Assembly: GCF_038957035.1 (NCBI RefSeq)
Contig: NZ_CP152412.1
Coordinates: 2,910,501 to 2,974,500, forward strand
Direction of reading: 5' to 3'
DNA length: 64,000 nucleotides
From: Bradyrhizobium sp. B097
GTDB lineage: Bacteria > Pseudomonadota > Alphaproteobacteria > Rhizobiales > Xanthobacteraceae
Under the pieces are notes generated by a model, which did no database searches, was not told where the DNA came from, and saw nothing but the letters and a program-made list of their open reading frames with translations. The translations under genes and the position numbers were made by a program. This document shows, in pieces, positions 11,103 to 20,248 of the stretch (its first letter is position 1; every line of letters starts with the position of its first letter).

Positions 11103-11318
11103 TCACACTTCGTTCTTGGGTACGTATTTGCCCATGATGCACTTATAGCTCTGCAAGCGCCAATCGTGATACGGGCCCTTGGCGAGCCAGTCGGCGATGC
11201 CGATCTGGGCACTCACAGCGCAGGCGCCCATGGTGATGCCGGATTGGTCGCTGTTGGTGACGACCTTTTCCATGCAGAGCTGAGCATTGCAAAGGATGGC
11301 GACGAGCGTAACAAGCAT
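11103..11318 (-). CDS. Small secreted hypothetical protein
   Basis: A 71-residue product with a short hydrophobic N terminus (MLVTLVAILCNAQLC) that could be a signal peptide, and four cysteines or more. It belongs to no family I can name. The base composition is less GC-rich than its neighbours. It stands alone between the ABC importer and the HD-domain gene. Moderate confidence rests on the signal-like start and the lack of any competing frame. Confidence 0.5.
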   Translation of the reverse strand: MLVTLVAILCNAQLCMEKVVTNSDQSGITMGACAVSAQIGIADWLAKGPYHDWRLQSYKCIMGKYVPKNEV

Positions 11319-11545
11319 GATGGTCTTATCCGTAAGATTAACCCGGTCTGAACCGAATCATGCACGGTTCATGCCATTATCAGCGGCTTTGGTGTCACAG
11401 CCGGCAAGACCGGGAAAGTACGGCGGAACGAATCACGCGCTCGCCGGCGCGTAGCCGCACGCCCGCAGATGCGCTATAGTTGCTCCCCAACTACGACGTA
11501 AGATCGGGGCGAGCGAGGAACGTTGCGCGGTCGGGGGCTGCATCG

Positions 11546-12382
11546 ATGATGACGTTACCTGAGTTGGCGGCAGGTGCTTTGGAGAAGTTTCTCGCCACAT
11601 GGGTCAGCCGCACCTTTGGGGCTTCGCAGGCGCGATTTGGCGAACTGCTGCCCGCCGCCGCGCGCATCGCGCTGGAATGCATCGGCAACAGCGATGCGCT
11701 CTACCACAATGTCGAGCACACCATGCTGGTCACGCTGGCCGGACATGACATCATCCGCGGTCGCGCGCTGCACACCCATGTCACCGCGGAGGATTACACC
11801 CACACGATGATCGCCTGCCTGACGCACGACATCGGCTATGTGCGCGGCCTGCTGAAGGGCGACGGACCGGATGGTTATGTCATCGATGCCTCCGGCAAGA
11901 AGGTCGTGCTGCCGCGCGGTTCGTCGGATGCAGGCCTGATGCCGTATCACGTCGACCGCTCGAAGCTCTATGTGCTCGACAGGCTCGAGGCCGTCCTTCC
12001 GCTTGATCGCGAGCGCGTCGCGCGCAACATCGAGGGCACGCGGTTTCCGGCACCCGAAGGCCAGCAATATGACGACGAGGCGGCGATCGTCCGGGCCGCC
12101 GATTTCATCGGACAGCTCGGCGATCCCAACTACATCAGGAAAGCCAACGCGCTGTATCACGAGTTCGAGGAAGTCGGCATCAACCGCCAGCTCGGCTATG
12201 AATCGCCGGCCGATATCGTCGACCGCTATCCGCAATTCTACTGGAATATGGTGGCGCCGCACATTCAAGGCGCCATCAACTGCCTGAACATGACGGCAAG
12301 TGGCCGTCAGTGGATCGCGAACCTCTACAGCAACGTCTTCCGCGCCGAGCGCGAGGTCACCCTGTCCGGCCCGCAAATCTGA
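11546..12382 (+). CDS. HD-domain metal-dependent phosphohydrolase
   Basis: The 278-residue soluble protein has the HD-superfamily metal site. YHNVEHT lies at residues 53-59 and CLTHDIGY with the HD pair at 94-95, followed by an acidic segment DDEAAIVRAADFIGQLGD near residue 190 that supplies the last aspartate. The YHNxxHT arrangement resembles cyclic-nucleotide phosphodiesterases, so it may hydrolyse a cyclic nucleotide or nucleotide phosphate; this is inference. No convincing ribosome site was seen, so the start (11546, or 11549, or an upstream GTG) is uncertain. Confidence 0.8.
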   Translation: MMTLPELAAGALEKFLATWVSRTFGASQARFGELLPAAARIALECIGNSDALYHNVEHTMLVTLAGHDIIRGRALHTHVTAEDYTHTMIACLTHDIGYVRGLLKGDGPDGYVIDASGKKVVLPRGSSDAGLMPYHVDRSKLYVLDRLEAVLPLDRERVARNIEGTRFPAPEGQQYDDEAAIVRAADFIGQLGDPNYIRKANALYHEFEEVGINRQLGYESPADIVDRYPQFYWNMVAPHIQGAINCLNMTASGRQWIANLYSNVFRAEREVTLSGPQI

Positions 12383-12544
12383 CGCACGGCACCAGCGGCG
12401 CGGCCTTCAGCACGGCTCGCTTGCATTCCCCGGTCGTTTGCGGGACGTCCACATTTCGGCCTGCTTCATCGTTGCACAGTCCGTGGAAATCGGCGACCTT
12501 GCGCCATGGACCTCTCCATCGACCGTGTTCTCGATCGTTTCAGC

Positions 12545-13216
12545 ATGATCTCCCGTTTCGCTCAGTTGATTGCGATTGCTATCGTGTGCTGGCCCGCGCT
12601 CGCCGTTGCCGCCGGGCCGGTCTACGACGTCGACCTGTATGCGTTGATGTCCGGCACCTGCCGCAATGTCAGCGTCGCCGGCCGCAGCTATACCTGCAAG
12701 GCGGTGGCCTACTTCCACACCCTGCGCGGCCGTTCCGAGTTCACCGTGGTGCTCGACGATCCCGCCGACAAGAGCCACATCGTCTCGTTCTCCGGCGAGA
12801 GCACCGAGCGCACCCAGGACAATCTGTTCGAGCTCGCGGTCGACCGCATGTTGCTGAAGTCGAGCGATCGTCCGCGTGTCGATGGTCTGCCGGTGCCGCT
12901 GGTCGAGATGTCGACGGGCTCCTGCCGCCAGGTCGGAAGCTTCATCACGCGGCAGGTGTCGACCATCACCTGCGCCGCCACCGACCAGAACGGCAAGCGG
13001 TACGAGCTGAGCTTCGAGTCGGATGGCTCGCCGATGACCTTGCGCCGGCTGCGGCAATCGACGCTGCCGTCGGAACGGCAACGGGCGCGTCAGATCGCAC
13101 AGCTCGAATGCCGCCTCAAGGCGCGGGCCGCGCAGGTTCTGCCGCGGGACACCACGGCCTTCATGATCCGTTGTCTCGGTGAGGACGACGGTAAGTCGGC
13201 CGGCGAGCAGCGATAG
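12545..13216 (+). CDS. Secreted hypothetical protein with conserved cysteines
   Basis: A 223-residue protein with a clear signal peptide (MISRFAQLIAIAIVCWPALAVAA) and about six cysteines spaced through a probably beta-rich body, suggesting a disulfide-bonded periplasmic protein. I do not recognise the family. An ATG at 12506 would add 13 residues ahead of the signal peptide and is less likely. It is followed after 40 bases by two small secreted DUF3551 genes in the same direction. Confidence 0.7.
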   Translation: MISRFAQLIAIAIVCWPALAVAAGPVYDVDLYALMSGTCRNVSVAGRSYTCKAVAYFHTLRGRSEFTVVLDDPADKSHIVSFSGESTERTQDNLFELAVDRMLLKSSDRPRVDGLPVPLVEMSTGSCRQVGSFITRQVSTITCAATDQNGKRYELSFESDGSPMTLRRLRQSTLPSERQRARQIAQLECRLKARAAQVLPRDTTAFMIRCLGEDDGKSAGEQR

Positions 13217-13256
13217 CCGCGCGCCCGGCGTTGCGGAGCAGCTTGAGGAGAATTCG

Positions 13257-13529
13257 ATGCGCTTGAAATTCACCATCATTGCCGCCATCGGCGTCGGCAT
13301 CGCCGGGCCCGCCGCCGCGCAAATGTACGATCCGAATTATCCGGTCTGCATGGAAGTCTATGGCGGCAGGCTGACGCCCGAGTACATCGATTGCAGCTTC
13401 ACGTCGCTTCCGCAATGCCAGGCAACGGCCTCGGGACGATCGGCGACATGCTCGGTCAATCCCTTCTATAAAGGTCCCAAGAAGCCGACCAGCGAGCGGG
13501 GTCAACGACAGCGTCAGCCTGTCAACTAG
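13257..13529 (+). CDS. DUF3551 family small secreted protein (tandem copy 1)
   Basis: A 90-residue protein: signal peptide to about residue 21 (GPAAAQ), then the DUF3551 core MYDPNYPVCMEVYGG ... YIDCSFTSLPQCQATASGR ... CSVNPFY with four conserved cysteines. The family is abundant in Bradyrhizobium and its function is unknown. GAGGAG precedes the ATG by 6 bases. The gene 100 bases downstream encodes a close paralogue, so the pair arose by tandem duplication. Confidence 0.88.
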   Translation: MRLKFTIIAAIGVGIAGPAAAQMYDPNYPVCMEVYGGRLTPEYIDCSFTSLPQCQATASGRSATCSVNPFYKGPKKPTSERGQRQRQPVN

Positions 13530-13632
13530 CGCGTCTTCGAGCCGCGATGGCCTGCATGGCCGTCGCGTCGCTGGGACAGTTTAATAACTCCGGCAGTTGT
13601 GGGGAAACCTTCGCAACGACAAGGAGACACCG

Positions 13633-13902
13633 ATGCGCCTGAAACTGTTCGCGATCGCCGCAGCTGCGGTCGCCCTGGCCGGACCTGCCGCCGGGCAGGC
13701 CTACGATCCGAATTATCCGGTTTGCATGCACGTCTTTCAGGGCAAGTACGGCGGAAGCTACATCGATTGCAGCTTCACCTCGATCCCGCAGTGCCAGGCG
13801 TCGGCATCGGGCCGGGGTGCGATGTGCTCGGAGAATCCCTTCTTTGCGCCGCCGCCACCTCCGAAGCGCCGGGCGCACCGCGGACGGCATCGTGCCCACT
13901 GA
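13633..13902 (+). CDS. DUF3551 family small secreted protein (tandem copy 2)
   Basis: An 89-residue paralogue of the preceding protein. It shares the signal peptide start MRLK, the AYDPNYPVCMHVFQG block and YIDCSFTSIPQCQASASGR, but its C terminus is Pro/Arg/His-rich (PPPPPKRRAHRGRHRAH) and could bind metal or polyanions; this is inference. AAGGAGA precedes the ATG. A perfect nine-pair hairpin follows the stop. Confidence 0.88.
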   Translation: MRLKLFAIAAAAVALAGPAAGQAYDPNYPVCMHVFQGKYGGSYIDCSFTSIPQCQASASGRGAMCSENPFFAPPPPPKRRAHRGRHRAH

Positions 13903-13909
13903 TGTGGGA

Positions 13910-13936
13910 ACGCCAGGCAGCTCGACCGCCTGGCGT
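13910..13936 (+). terminator. Hairpin after the DUF3551 pair
   Basis: ACGCCAGGC and GCCTGGCGT form a perfect nine-pair stem with an 9-base loop, 7 bases after the second DUF3551 stop. No T-run follows. The rest of the 294-base gap to the calpain-like gene contains no ORF I can support. Confidence 0.45.
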
Positions 13937-14196
13937 GGCGGGTCGGGGGAGCCGACCCTGCCGCTATCTCCGATGGTAGGCGCCGTATCAGGCAGACATT
14001 AACGAATCTTCACGATAATGCGGGTTCCCTGACGGCAGCGGTCGGCGAGATCGACACGCGTCCCGAATTCGTTCACAACTATGGCGATAGTTACGCATTC
14101 TATTGCTGGATTCGTCGCGACGGGACGCGCGCAACCTCGCCAGGGCAGGCCTGGCCGACAGCAATCGTATCGCGTCAAGACTTGCGAAGGAATTCC

Positions 14197-17100
14197 ATGA
14201 CGGCAAGCTGGGTCAATTCCCTGGTCGACAGTGGCATCAAGTCCGACATGCTCAACTTTGCTGCGGACGGCGTCTTCACCGACGCTGAAGCCATCCAGTT
14301 GCTGGCGGATGTCGCCAATCGCGGGAGTGTCACCGCGAATGAGCTGAACTCGCTGCAGCTGATCGCGGCAAATCTGAACAGCGGCCTCTCCACATCGGAC
14401 TATGTCTCCCATCTTGTCGTCCAGCTCGTTGATGGGAATCCGGCCAACGCCACCTGGACAGGGGGCGGCACTGCTCACGTCACGCTCGGCAATCTGCAGG
14501 TCGGCGCGACGTCGACGCAGATGTCTGAACTGATCGGAAAGTGGTTCCAGGGGACCGATCTTCCGGATCCGACTTTGCCGCCCGATGCAGGCGGGAGCGG
14601 CTGGACATTGCAGGGCTACAGCGCGGTTGTCGGGCCGTTGTATTCTTCGGCGGGCGCGGCCACCGTCAACGACATCTGTCAGGGAGCAGACGGCGATTGC
14701 GAGTTGATGTCGGGATTGATCGACGTCGTCGTCTTTCATCCCCAGGTCATGAGTTCCATGATCGTGGACAATGGAAACGGCACCTATGGCGTGCGTTTCT
14801 ATGTCAATGGTCAGGAGACATGGGAAACCGTCAATGACGAGTTTCCGGTCGTCAGTGGCACCGAACTTGACTATGGCCACAACTACAATGAACAGCCCAC
14901 AGCAATGTGGGTTGCCCTGGTGGAAAAGGCCTACGCGCAGCTCAGCTCGACGGGTCAGATCGGGCACCCGGCCGTCAACAGCTACGACAATATCTCCGCT
15001 GATCCCCCGACGAATGTCTTCGAGAACCTGACCGACGCGACGAGCGTCAATTATTACCTGAGCAGCGCGTCCAATTGGTACAGCAACAAGTCCGTCTATA
15101 TCGCAGCACTCTCCAGTCACGACGACGTCATCCTCGAGATTCCTTCAACGTCTCCGTACACGTATGACAGTGCCGGGAACATCCAGCTGGTCCCGGATCA
15201 CGCGTTCGGGGTCGTCGGCTATGACAGCGCGACGGGCAATTTCATCGTTCGTAATCCATGGGGAAACAGCTATCCCGGCCAGAACTGGGATGTGCAATTT
15301 GAGGTTTCGCTGACACAGATCGCCAGTGAGGGCGGTGACTTCGTCATCGACAATTCCGGCGCCGTCGACGTCGCGCCCACGGTGGTCGCGTCGAACATCA
15401 CCGGCCGCGTGCAAACCTCAATTGCAGCGTCGTCCATGTTCTATACGACGGGCGGTACTCTGCCCATCATCGAATATGCGCTTTGGGACTCCACCGGTAA
15501 CGGCCACTTCACCGTGGGCGGGGTGGCGCAGGCGAACGGGGTCGAGATCGACGTCGCTGCCTCACAGTGGTCCAGCATTGCCTATCAGTTCGGTCCCGCG
15601 AGCGACCAGTTGTGGGTGGAGGCGTTCAACGGCGTATTCTGGAGCGCCTGGACCGAATTTACGGCAACCCCGGAAGGGCCCGTGGTGACGGCCGCAAACG
15701 TGACGGCAACGCACGGCCAGAGCTTTGCCGTGTCGTCGCTGTTCACCTATTATGACCCGTTCGGCCTCGCAGCCACCGAATACGATGTCTGGGACAGCGG
15801 CACCGGTGGCGGCCACTTCGTTCTGAACGGGGTGGCGCTTGCCGCCAATCAGGGCAACTACATCACGGCCGCGCAGCTGTCGTCATTGACCTATCAATCC
15901 GGCTCCGGCGCGGACACGCTCTGGATCCGGGCCAACGACAGCACGGTGTGGGGCCAATGGTCGGCTGCTTTCACCGTCACCGCGCCGGTCGACAGCGGTC
16001 CCGTCGAGGCGGTGTCGAACATTGTCGCGGCGCATGGCCAGAGTTATGCGGCCTCGTCCTTGTTCACCTACAGCGATCCGTTCAATAGTCCGGCAACGCT
16101 ATATGACGTCTGGGACAAGGGAACAGGCGGCGGCCACTTCGTTCTCAACGGGGTGGCGCTTGCCGCCAACCAGGACAACTACATCACGCCCGCCCAGCTG
16201 GCCTCGTTGAGCTATCAATCGGGTTCCGGCATCGACACGCTCTGGATCCGCGCCAATGACGGCACGGTGTGGGGAGCGTGGTCGAGCCCCTTCACCGTCA
16301 ATGCGCCAGTTGACAGCGGGCCCGTTGAGACGGTGTCGAACATTGTCGCGGCTCATGGCCAGAGCTATGCGGCCTCGTCCTTGTTCACCTACAGCGATCC
16401 GTTCAACAGTCCTGCAACGCAATATGACGTCTGGGATACCGGTACCGTCGGCGGGAGCTTCGTTCTGAACGGCGTGGCGCTGCCCGCCAATCAGGATAAT
16501 TACATCACGGCCGCCCAGCTGGCGTCGCTGACCTATCAATCCGGCTCCGGCATCGACACGCTCTGGATACGCGCCAATGACGGCACGGTGTGGGGAGCGT
16601 GGTCTAACGCCTTCACGGTCAATGCTCCGGTCGACAGTGGGCCCGTTGAGGCGGTGTCGAACATCGTCGCGACCCACGGCCAGAGCTATGCGGCTTCGTC
16701 GCTGTTCACCTACAGCGATCCGTTCAACAGCGCTGCGACCCAATATGACGTCTGGGACACGGGCACAGGCGGCGGACACTTCGTTCTGAATGGGTCGGCG
16801 CTGTCGGCCAATCAGGGCAACTACGTCACGGCCGCGCAGCTGTCGTCATTGACCTATCAATCCGGCTCGGGGACCGACACGCTCTGGATCCGCGCCAATG
16901 ACGGCACGGTGTGGGGAGCGTGGTCCAACGCCTTCACCGTCAATGCTCCGGTCGACAGCGGGCCCGTTGAGACGGTGTCGAACATCGTTGCGCCGCACGG
17001 TCAGAGCTATGCGGCCTCGTCGCTGTTCACCTACAGCGATCCATTCAACAGCGCTGCGACCCAATATGATGTCTGGGACACGGGCACGGGCGGCGGACAC

Positions 17101-18291
17101 TTCCTTCTGAACGGGTCGGCGTTGTCGGCCAATCAGCACAATTACATCACGGCCGCGCAGCTGTCGTCATTGACCTATCAATCCGGCTCGGGGGCCGACA
17201 CGCTCTGGATCCGCGCCAATGACGGCACGGTGTGGGGGGCGTGGTCGAGCGCCTTCACCGTCAATGCTCCGGTTGACAGCGGGCCCGTTGAAGCGGTGTC
17301 GAGCATCGTTGCGGCTCACGGTCAGAGCTATGCAGCCTCGTCGCTGTTCACCTACAGCGATCCTTTCAACAGCGCTGCGACCCAATATGACGTCTGGGAC
17401 ACGGGCACAGGTGGCGGGCACTTTGCTTTGAGCGGGGTGGCGCTTGCGCCCAACCAGGACAATTACGTCACGGCAGCCCAGCTGGCGTCGCTGAGCTATC
17501 AATCCGGCTCGGGCGCGGACACGCTGTGGGTCCGCGCGAACGACGGCACCGTCTGGGGATCATGGTCAAGTGCTTTCACCGTGACTGCGCCGGTGGACAC
17601 GGGTCCAGTGGTGACCCCGACCAATTCGAGCACGCTGTCCGTTCAAGGCCAGACGTTCTCGGTGTCCTCGCTCTTCACCTATTCGGATCCGTTCGGCAGT
17701 TCCGCGACATCATATGATGTCTGGAATAGTGGAGGCGGCAACGGCTACTTCACGCTGAACGGTGTTGCGCTCGGAGCAAATCAGGGCAATGTCGTCGCGG
17801 CCTCGCAGCTCTCCCAGCTCGCGTATCACGTGGGATCGGACACGGACACGCTGTGGATCAAGGCCAATGACGGGACCGTCTGGGGCGCCTGGTCCAGCGC
17901 CTTCACGATCAGCGATCCCTCGATCATTCCAGCCGGACAGACCCTCGAGCTTGCGTCGGCGAGCGCGGCGCAAATCTCCTTTGCATCAAGCTCCGGGACA
18001 TTGAAGCTCGACGACCCGACAGGCTTCTCCGGCACCGTCGCCGGCATGACCGGAGCCGACGCGATCGATTTCGCCAATATCAGTTTTGCGGCTGGGCAAA
18101 CCGTGGGCTTTGCCGGCAACACCGCGGGCGGATCGCTCTCCGTCTCGGACGGCGTCCACGCCGCCAGCATCGCCTTGCTCGGAAACTACATGGCATCCAC
18201 CTTCGTCGCCGCCAGCGATGGACATGGCGGCACGAGCATCACGGTGCATCCTGATCAGGTCGCCACGCTTGCCCCGCCACAACATGCCTGA
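14197..18291 (+). CDS. Calpain-like cysteine protease with tandem repeats and a type I secretion-type tail
   Basis: The 1364-residue protein has three parts. The N-terminal domain (to about residue 390) has the calpain (C2) catalytic residues: an oxyanion Gln and Cys in QGADGDCELM (Q162, C168), His in VPDHAFGVVGY (H335), and Asn in VRNPWG (N353). Next come one degenerate and seven good repeats of 107 residues (about 390-1240), each containing HGQSYAASSLFTYSDPF and a DTLWIRANDGTVWGAW block. The last 120 residues (LELASASAAQISF, then DAIDFANISF, then SIALLGNYMASTF) resemble tails of rhizobial type I-secreted proteins. There is no N-terminal signal peptide. GAAGGAATTCC precedes the ATG at 14197. 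No secretion ABC/HlyD/TolC genes are adjacent, so export must use distant genes. Substrate unknown. Confidence 0.85.
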   Translation: MTASWVNSLVDSGIKSDMLNFAADGVFTDAEAIQLLADVANRGSVTANELNSLQLIAANLNSGLSTSDYVSHLVVQLVDGNPANATWTGGGTAHVTLGNLQVGATSTQMSELIGKWFQGTDLPDPTLPPDAGGSGWTLQGYSAVVGPLYSSAGAATVNDICQGADGDCELMSGLIDVVVFHPQVMSSMIVDNGNGTYGVRFYVNGQETWETVNDEFPVVSGTELDYGHNYNEQPTAMWVALVEKAYAQLSSTGQIGHPAVNSYDNISADPPTNVFENLTDATSVNYYLSSASNWYSNKSVYIAALSSHDDVILEIPSTSPYTYDSAGNIQLVPDHAFGVVGYDSATGNFIVRNPWGNSYPGQNWDVQFEVSLTQIASEGGDFVIDNSGAVDVAPTVVASNITGRVQTSIAASSMFYTTGGTLPIIEYALWDSTGNGHFTVGGVAQANGVEIDVAASQWSSIAYQFGPASDQLWVEAFNGVFWSAWTEFTATPEGPVVTAANVTATHGQSFAVSSLFTYYDPFGLAATEYDVWDSGTGGGHFVLNGVALAANQGNYITAAQLSSLTYQSGSGADTLWIRANDSTVWGQWSAAFTVTAPVDSGPVEAVSNIVAAHGQSYAASSLFTYSDPFNSPATLYDVWDKGTGGGHFVLNGVALAANQDNYITPAQLASLSYQSGSGIDTLWIRANDGTVWGAWSSPFTVNAPVDSGPVETVSNIVAAHGQSYAASSLFTYSDPFNSPATQYDVWDTGTVGGSFVLNGVALPANQDNYITAAQLASLTYQSGSGIDTLWIRANDGTVWGAWSNAFTVNAPVDSGPVEAVSNIVATHGQSYAASSLFTYSDPFNSAATQYDVWDTGTGGGHFVLNGSALSANQGNYVTAAQLSSLTYQSGSGTDTLWIRANDGTVWGAWSNAFTVNAPVDSGPVETVSNIVAPHGQSYAASSLFTYSDPFNSAATQYDVWDTGTGGGHFLLNGSALSANQHNYITAAQLSSLTYQSGSGADTLWIRANDGTVWGAWSSAFTVNAPVDSGPVEAVSSIVAAHGQSYAASSLFTYSDPFNSAATQYDVWDTGTGGGHFALSGVALAPNQDNYVTAAQLASLSYQSGSGADTLWVRANDGTVWGSWSSAFTVTAPVDTGPVVTPTNSSTLSVQGQTFSVSSLFTYSDPFGSSATSYDVWNSGGGNGYFTLNGVALGANQGNVVAASQLSQLAYHVGSDTDTLWIKANDGTVWGAWSSAFTISDPSIIPAGQTLELASASAAQISFASSSGTLKLDDPTGFSGTVAGMTGADAIDFANISFAAGQTVGFAGNTAGGSLSVSDGVHAASIALLGNYMASTFVAASDGHGGTSITVHPDQVATLAPPQHA
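15676..17915 (+). repeat. In-frame tandem repeat array, 321-bp period, seven copies
   Basis: The block GACGGCACGGTGTGGGG recurs at 16258, 16579, 16900 and 17221, exactly 321 bases apart, with diverged forms one period before and one and two periods after. The middle five units are nearly identical in DNA; the first and last are more diverged. A more degenerate unit precedes the array at about 15370-15675. The pattern is typical of array growth by unequal recombination from the centre. Confidence 0.95.
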
Positions 18292-18324
18292 GCGGCGCCG
18301 CTGCCCCAGCGCGCGGCCGCCTGC

Positions 18325-19248
18325 CTACGACGGCGCACCCATCGCATAGGGCTTCAGCACGGCATAGAGGAAGGCGTGCGTCGGGGTCGGCACGCCGAGC
18401 TTGCGCCCGAGTTCGACCACCTTGCCGCTCAGCCAGGGCAGTTCGAGCCGGTTGCCGCGCTCGAGATCGAGCGCCATCGACGCCTTCATCGCCGGCGGCG
18501 CGTGGCCGATGAAGTCGAGCACTTTCGCAAGCGGGTCCGGCGGGAGCTTGATGCCGCTGGCGTGGGCGATAGCGATGATCTCCTCGCAGGCCGACACGAA
18601 GAACGGGCGCAGGTCGGGATCGTCGCGCAGCCTGCCGATCGGCTGGCGCGTGACCGCGGTCATGCCGGCATTGGTGGCGAGGCCAACGAACTTCATCCAC
18701 AGCTCGGTGTTGATCTGCTCGCTCAGCGTGGCATCGAACCCGGCCTTCAGGCAGAGCGCGAGCAGCGCCTTGCCGCGCGGCGTGATGCGGCCGTCGAGCT
18801 CGCCGAAGATCATCCGCATGAAGGTGCCGACCTGGTTGATCACGCCGGGCTTGATGATCGAGGCAGAGATCTGCGCCACGCCGCCCATTACGGCGTTGCG
18901 GCCCAGGATCGGGATCAGCCGGTCGGGGGCGTCGATGCCGTTCTGCAGCGGAATCACGGCGGTATCGGGACCGACCATCGGCTTGATGTGCTCGCCGGCG
19001 CTCTCGACGTCCCACAGCTTGACGCAGAACAGCACGATATCGACCGGGCCGACGCTTGCGGGGTCGTCGGTCGCCTGGGTCGGGACCAGGTGGGTTTCGC
19101 CGCGGCCGCCCTGAACTTTCAAACCTTCGCTGCGCATGGCGGCGAGGTGCGCGCCGCGCGCGATAAAGGTGACGTCGGCGCCGGCATGCGCCAGCGCCGC
19201 ACCAAAGCCGCCGCCGACGCCTCCGGCGCCCACCACTGCGATCCGCAT
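18325..19248 (-). CDS. Ketopantoate reductase family (2-dehydropantoate 2-reductase)
   Basis: The 307-residue protein would reduce 2-dehydropantoate to pantoate with NADPH in pantothenate synthesis, or a related 2-oxo acid. The N terminus has the nucleotide loop MRIAVVGAGGVGGGFGAAL, and a catalytic-lysine-bearing region with ELWMKFVGLATNAGMTAVTR lies near residue 175. AAGGAGA lies 5 bases before the ATG at 19248. Bradyrhizobium genomes carry several ApbA/PanE paralogues, so the panE assignment is left open. It converges on the calpain-like gene with 33 bases between. Confidence 0.85.
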   Translation of the reverse strand: MRIAVVGAGGVGGGFGAALAHAGADVTFIARGAHLAAMRSEGLKVQGGRGETHLVPTQATDDPASVGPVDIVLFCVKLWDVESAGEHIKPMVGPDTAVIPLQNGIDAPDRLIPILGRNAVMGGVAQISASIIKPGVINQVGTFMRMIFGELDGRITPRGKALLALCLKAGFDATLSEQINTELWMKFVGLATNAGMTAVTRQPIGRLRDDPDLRPFFVSACEEIIAIAHASGIKLPPDPLAKVLDFIGHAPPAMKASMALDLERGNRLELPWLSGKVVELGRKLGVPTPTHAFLYAVLKPYAMGAPS

Positions 19249-19432
19249 GATTGTCTCCTTGTCCACCGCGTTGGCCGCAGCCTCGACGATGTCGGCGCGA
19301 TGCGCAACCCGGCCGGCCTGAAAACTGCGTGACCGCAGTCCCCCGGCACGCGGCCTGCGTCTTCTTCCTGCGTTGACTTGCCCGAGCGAACCGCTAAGCC
19401 ATTTGCCTGATGTTCGGGAGGAATGCGTGGCG

Positions 19433-20248
19433 ATGACGGAGCCGACGGCGGTCGCGCTTGACGGTGCGACGGTGGCGTTTCGGTTGGCGGATGGACGCGT
19501 CTATACCGCGGTCGAGCAAGCCAATCTTTCGGTTGATCATGGCGAGTTCGTCGCCATTGTCGGTCCGACCGGATGCGGAAAATCCACGCTGCTCAACGTC
19601 ACCGCGGGGCTGTTGAAACCGGCCGCCGGGACGGCGCGGATTTTCGACAAGCCGCTCAGTGGCCTCAACCGCGACGCCGGCTATCTGTTTCAGGCCGACG
19701 CGCTGTTCCCGTGGAAGACCGCGATCGACAATGTCGCGATCGGGCTCGAGATCCGGGGTACGCCGCGCACGGATGCGCTTGCGCGCGCGCAGCAATGGCT
19801 GACCTCGGTCGGGCTCGGCGCCTTCGCCGGCCGCTATCCACACATGCTGTCGGGCGGCCAACGCAAGCGCGTCGCGCTGGCGCAAGTCCTGATCCGCGAT
19901 CCGAAGATACTGCTGATGGACGAGCCGTTCGGCCCGCTCGACGCCCAGACCCGGCAGATCATGGGCAATCTGCTGCTGGAATTGTGGACTGCCGACCGCA
20001 AGGCGGTGCTGTTCGTCACCCACGATCTCGAGGAGGCGATCGCGCTTGCCGACCGCGTCGTGATCATGTCGGCCGGGCCCAGCGCGCGCATCATCGGCGA
20101 CTGGCGCATCACGCTGCCGCGGCCGCGCGATATCGCTGAAATCCGGATGGAGAAGGATTTCCATGCCCTGCACCGCGAGATCTGGGGCGTGCTGAAAGAC
20201 GAGGTGATGAAGGGCTATGTCCAGTCGACGCAGGCGGGAGCCGCCTGA
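19433..20248 (+). CDS. ABC importer ATPase (nitrate/sulfonate/taurine type)
   Basis: The 271-residue ATPase shows Walker A GPTGCGKSTLLNV, signature LSGGQRKRVALAQVL, Walker B ILLMDEPFGPLD and the FVTHDLEEAI switch, the pattern of the SsuB/TauB/NrtD group. It pairs with the permease gene that starts on its last base (20248). The matching binding protein is probably the one at 26526-27551. GGGAGGA lies 10 bases ahead of the ATG; a GTG at 19427 is also possible. Confidence 0.92.
   Translation: MTEPTAVALDGATVAFRLADGRVYTAVEQANLSVDHGEFVAIVGPTGCGKSTLLNVTAGLLKPAAGTARIFDKPLSGLNRDAGYLFQADALFPWKTAIDNVAIGLEIRGTPRTDALARAQQWLTSVGLGAFAGRYPHMLSGGQRKRVALAQVLIRDPKILLMDEPFGPLDAQTRQIMGNLLLELWTADRKAVLFVTHDLEEAIALADRVVIMSAGPSARIIGDWRITLPRPRDIAEIRMEKDFHALHREIWGVLKDEVMKGYVQSTQAGAA

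Noticed and set aside
14197..18291. The 321-bp repeats as a CRISPR array
   Set aside because: The units are contiguous, in frame and protein-coding, with no alternating short repeats and unique spacers. No CRISPR array was seen anywhere in the window.
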